Shown: positions 61,367 to 64,000 of the stretch, piece by piece | How positions within the stretch are numbered: position 1 is the first letter of the stretch | Layout: the number at the start of each line of letters is the position of its first letter | NCBI RefSeq assembly: GCF_008831045.1 | Contig: NZ_WAJS01000003.1 | Coordinates: 49,167-113,166 of the forward strand | Reading direction: 5' to 3' | Origin: Adlercreutzia muris | GTDB lineage: Bacteria; Actinomycetota; Coriobacteriia; Coriobacteriales; Eggerthellaceae | DNA length: 64,000 bases | Translations under genes and position numbers: made by a program | The notes under the pieces: generated by a model | The model's input: only the letters and a program-made list of their open reading frames with translations | Database searches by the model: none | What the model was told of the DNA's origin: nothing

Positions 61367-63805
61367 CTACCCTTCCAGCTCCTCGTCGTCGAGGTACCAC
61401 TCCTCCTCGGCCCAGCGGGCGCGGTCGGGAATGCCCATGACCGCGGCGACAATGCCGAGGGCACCGGGCACGAGGGCGCCCAGCAGAGCCGGCGGCGCGG
61501 GCAGCCACGAGCCGCCGAAGGAGCCCAGGTGGGCCGCGGCGCACACGCCGAGCATGAGCAGAGCCGCGGCCGCCACCGACCCGGCGATATCGAAGTTGCG
61601 GGTGCCGCGCACGCAGAACAGGCTGTAGGCGGCGGCCGCGGCGATCCAGCTGACGCCGATGGCCCACGGCGCGCTCTGGGAGACCATGGAGATGCAGGCC
61701 GCCTGGGGGTTGCTGCCGAACTCCACATGGAGCAGAGCGTCCCAGTTCAGCAGATCCAGGGAGCCGAAGGAAGCCATGACCAGAGCCGTCGCGAAGGTGA
61801 AGGCCGCCGTGATGGCCGATTGCAGCACCGGCAGCAACACGCCGCAGCACACCGGCGCCAGCCCCGCGAAACCGAAGGAGCCGAACAGGGGCTGAGCCAG
61901 GGCCGCCACGGCCTGGGTAGGACCGCGCCGACCGACGTAGTACCACCACAGCCCCGTAACCGCAGCCAGGAACAGGGCGAGCACCCAGCTGCCCGAGGCC
62001 CCGAGCCCCACCACGAGGGCCCCGTAACCGAGAAGCGAGCCCCAGGCGGGTCGCAGGGCCGCCGCACCGGCGCAGAGGGCCACCAGAACCCAGTACACCA
62101 CCGGCGCATCGGTGGCCAGGCCCATGGCCGAGCCCGGGCTCAGGGAGATGTTCGCCATGCCCACGGCGGCCATGAGCCCCACGGCCACGGCGGCCAGGCT
62201 GTGGCCCACCACCATGGCGCCCCGCAGACCGAGGCGGTCCACCAAGGGGGGCAGGGGCTCGGCGGGCTCCACCGGCTCAGGGGCGGCGACAGCGTCTTCC
62301 TTCCCCTTCACGATGTCGGCCAGCACCTTCTTGCCCTTCTTCGCGTTGCCGAGCAGGGGCATGAGGGCCTCGGAGAAGTCGGCTACGGTATCGAAGCGCT
62401 CGTCGCGGTCGGGGTCGAGGGCGGCGAACATGATGTCGTCGGCCTCGGCGGGCAACTCGTCCCAGCACAGAGAGGGCAGCACCAGCTCCGCCTCCTCGAT
62501 GGCCTCCTCGGCCTCGGGCAGGTCGTTGGCGAAGAAAGGGTTCTCGCCAGAGAGCATCTCGTAGGTGAGGCTCGCCAGGGCCCACTCGTCGGTGCGCACG
62601 TCCAAAGGCTCCTGGCGCATCTGCTCTAACGGCATATAGCCGATAGTGCCGCCGCCGGTGGTGCCCGATCCCGTGGCGTCCATGAGGGCGGCCAGGCCGA
62701 AGTCGGTCACCTTCGCCACGCCCTTGGAGTTCACGATGACGTTCTCGGGCTTGATGTCCAGGTGCAGCGTGTTCGCGCCGTGGGCCACCTCGAGGGCATG
62801 GGCCACGGCCGAGAAGACGGCGGCCACCACATCCAGGGTGATGCTGTCGTCGATCTCGTCGATGATCTGCGCCAAGGTCTTGCCCTCGACGTACTCCATG
62901 ATGACGTAGGCGCAGGCGTCCTCTACAGCGCAGTCGTACACAGTGACGATGTTGGCATCGGACAGCTTCGCCACCGATCGGGCTTCCTCCAAGCCGGGAA
63001 TGTGCTCGAAGAGATCGGCGTCGTCGGTCTCGTCGAAGTCGGTGGAAGCCGGGGGCACGGAGGCGCCGGCCCCGCCCACTGCGGCCGATACGCTCGACAC
63101 GGCGACGGAGGCGGCCGCGGCGCGGCCCCCGCGGCGGCGGCGCTTCTCGGCGGCCCCGTCGATGGTGCGGGATGCCCGGATGCCCCGCAGATGGCGCACA
63201 TCCACGGCACTCTCGTCGAAGTAGTCGCTCATGGGGGCGGCATCCTGCACCTCCACCGGCGGTACGTAGGGGGCCTCGGGGGCATGGCGCGTCTTGCGGG
63301 GCCCCACCCGGCCGTCCAAGCTCGGCCGCGAACGGCCGGCGAAGCCGCCGGTAGCGGCGTTCCAGGGAACAAGGGAGTCGTCCTCTTCCTCGGCAAAGGC
63401 CATGTCCTCCCAGGGGGGCACCTCCTCGGCGCTGCGCACAGTCGCAGCCGAGTGACGACCGCTACGACGTTCGTCGACACCCCGGAGGAAGGCGGGGTCG
63501 GCGGGGAAATCGGCGGCACCGGAGGCCGGGGCGGAGGCGCCGGAAGGCGCGGCACCCGCAGGAGCCGTAACGCCAGCGGCTACAGCGCCCGCGGAGGGCT
63601 CTCCGTCCTCCAGATCGGCGGCCATGCGGGCCTCTAGGGCCACGAGGCGCGCCCGGGCCACCTCGTCTTCCGAGAGCTCGATGCACTTGATGGCCACATC
63701 GCGTTTGAGATGGGTGTCGAAGGCGTGCACGACGGTGCCGTAGCCGCCGGCACCGGCCTGGTCGATAACGCGATAGCGATTGAGGATGAGCTGAGATCGT
63801 GCCAT
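61367..63805 (-). CDS. Ser/Thr protein kinase with large insert and C-terminal membrane domain
   Basis: An 812-residue kinase. The N-lobe has GAGGYG (P-loop, about 18-23) and the Lys motif VAIK (about 36-39). Then about 215 low-complexity, Ala/Pro/Asp-rich residues (about 60-275) are inserted before helix C (EEARSVAKL). The catalytic loop reads HLDIKPENVIV, so the usual R of HRD is Leu. DFG (TDFGLAALMD) and the APE-like region are present. After a linker at about 520 there are some eight hydrophobic helices to residue 790. Downstream is 205 bases of GC-rich repeats with no gene. Targets unknown. Confidence 0.9.
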   Translation of the reverse strand: MARSQLILNRYRVIDQAGAGGYGTVVHAFDTHLKRDVAIKCIELSEDEVARARLVALEARMAADLEDGEPSAGAVAAGVTAPAGAAPSGASAPASGAADFPADPAFLRGVDERRSGRHSAATVRSAEEVPPWEDMAFAEEEDDSLVPWNAATGGFAGRSRPSLDGRVGPRKTRHAPEAPYVPPVEVQDAAPMSDYFDESAVDVRHLRGIRASRTIDGAAEKRRRRGGRAAAASVAVSSVSAAVGGAGASVPPASTDFDETDDADLFEHIPGLEEARSVAKLSDANIVTVYDCAVEDACAYVIMEYVEGKTLAQIIDEIDDSITLDVVAAVFSAVAHALEVAHGANTLHLDIKPENVIVNSKGVAKVTDFGLAALMDATGSGTTGGGTIGYMPLEQMRQEPLDVRTDEWALASLTYEMLSGENPFFANDLPEAEEAIEEAELVLPSLCWDELPAEADDIMFAALDPDRDERFDTVADFSEALMPLLGNAKKGKKVLADIVKGKEDAVAAPEPVEPAEPLPPLVDRLGLRGAMVVGHSLAAVAVGLMAAVGMANISLSPGSAMGLATDAPVVYWVLVALCAGAAALRPAWGSLLGYGALVVGLGASGSWVLALFLAAVTGLWWYYVGRRGPTQAVAALAQPLFGSFGFAGLAPVCCGVLLPVLQSAITAAFTFATALVMASFGSLDLLNWDALLHVEFGSNPQAACISMVSQSAPWAIGVSWIAAAAAYSLFCVRGTRNFDIAGSVAAAALLMLGVCAAAHLGSFGGSWLPAPPALLGALVPGALGIVAAVMGIPDRARWAEEEWYLDDEELEG

Positions 63806-64000
63806 GGGGCGAGAACCTCTTCTGTCTTCGTTTGGGCTGCATGTTCTTGAGGTAGGGCCATTCTACCACCCGGGCAACGCCGCGGCGACCGTTGATCGGC
63901 GGCTTCCACGGGCCAAACGGTGCCGCGCCAACGTGGGAGGGACGAAGCACGGTGTGCGGGAGGTGGGTGCGCCGGGTGCGAGGGTACGGGGTGGGGGGTG

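Overview
The window is a GC-rich bacterial chromosome segment that fits an anaerobic gut actinobacterium of the Coriobacteriia, most likely family Eggerthellaceae. This placement is inferred from high GC, strong Shine-Dalgarno sites, a Tat-exported molybdopterin oxidoreductase paired with multi-membrane-span LuxR regulators, a Tat flavoprotein reductase, type III glutamine synthetase, and metabolism by direct sulfhydrylation. No sequence search was possible, so genus is not claimed. No CRISPR array, rRNA, integrase or transposase gene was seen.

Layout. 1-8.6 kb: a respiratory-type module with a Mo enzyme (cut by the left edge), two membrane LuxR regulators in tandem and an exported OYE/FAD reductase, followed by a LysR remnant. 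9-13.1 kb: histidine kinase, ABC-2 permease and ATPase facing a response regulator, probably a peptide-resistance type module. 13.7-18.2 kb: a TPR protein of unknown role and glnN. 18.5-19.3 kb: an Rpn-type nuclease. 19.6-24.9 kb: a rhamnose operon in the order kinase, isomerase, aldolase, transporter. 25.2-26.3 kb: rplM-rpsI with promoter and long leader. 26.5-27.1 kb: Phd/MazF-type toxin-antitoxin pair. 27.7-29.1 kb: ZIP transporter and dtd. 29.3-33.8 kb: a DMT-GNAT fusion and metY-metA. 33.9-39 kb: membrane, AAA and HTH proteins plus a 27-residue hydrophobic peptide gene. 39.5-44.4 kb: HAD phosphatase, hom, a MoaE-like protein and lysA. 44.8-48.7 kb: nitroreductase, Mbeg1-like hydrolase and an NSS transporter. 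48.9-51.3 kb: tRNA-Leu followed by a 2.2 kb segment bounded by direct repeats. 51.3-55.3 kb: acetyltransferase, class I aldolase, VTT membrane protein, PRC-barrel and YtxH proteins. 55.6-60.8 kb: a tight operon serS, two unknown genes, aminotransferase, ddl. 61-63.8 kb: a small membrane protein and a large Ser/Thr kinase.

The most unusual content is noncoding. Four elements of about 208 bp (39.2, 42.0, 49.1 and 50.7 kb) have long terminal inverted repeats and the same 13-base off-centre core about 102 bases from one end. Three share arm sequence; the fourth has unrelated arms that still pair. Two elements of exactly 115 bp (16.0 and 40.2 kb) behave the same way: termini and core are conserved, while the arms differ between copies yet stay complementary. 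Two of the 208-bp elements bracket a PD-(D/E)XK-like nuclease gene inside the segment next to tRNA-Leu. Other large intergenic hairpins lie at 13.4, 23.3 and 55.5 kb.
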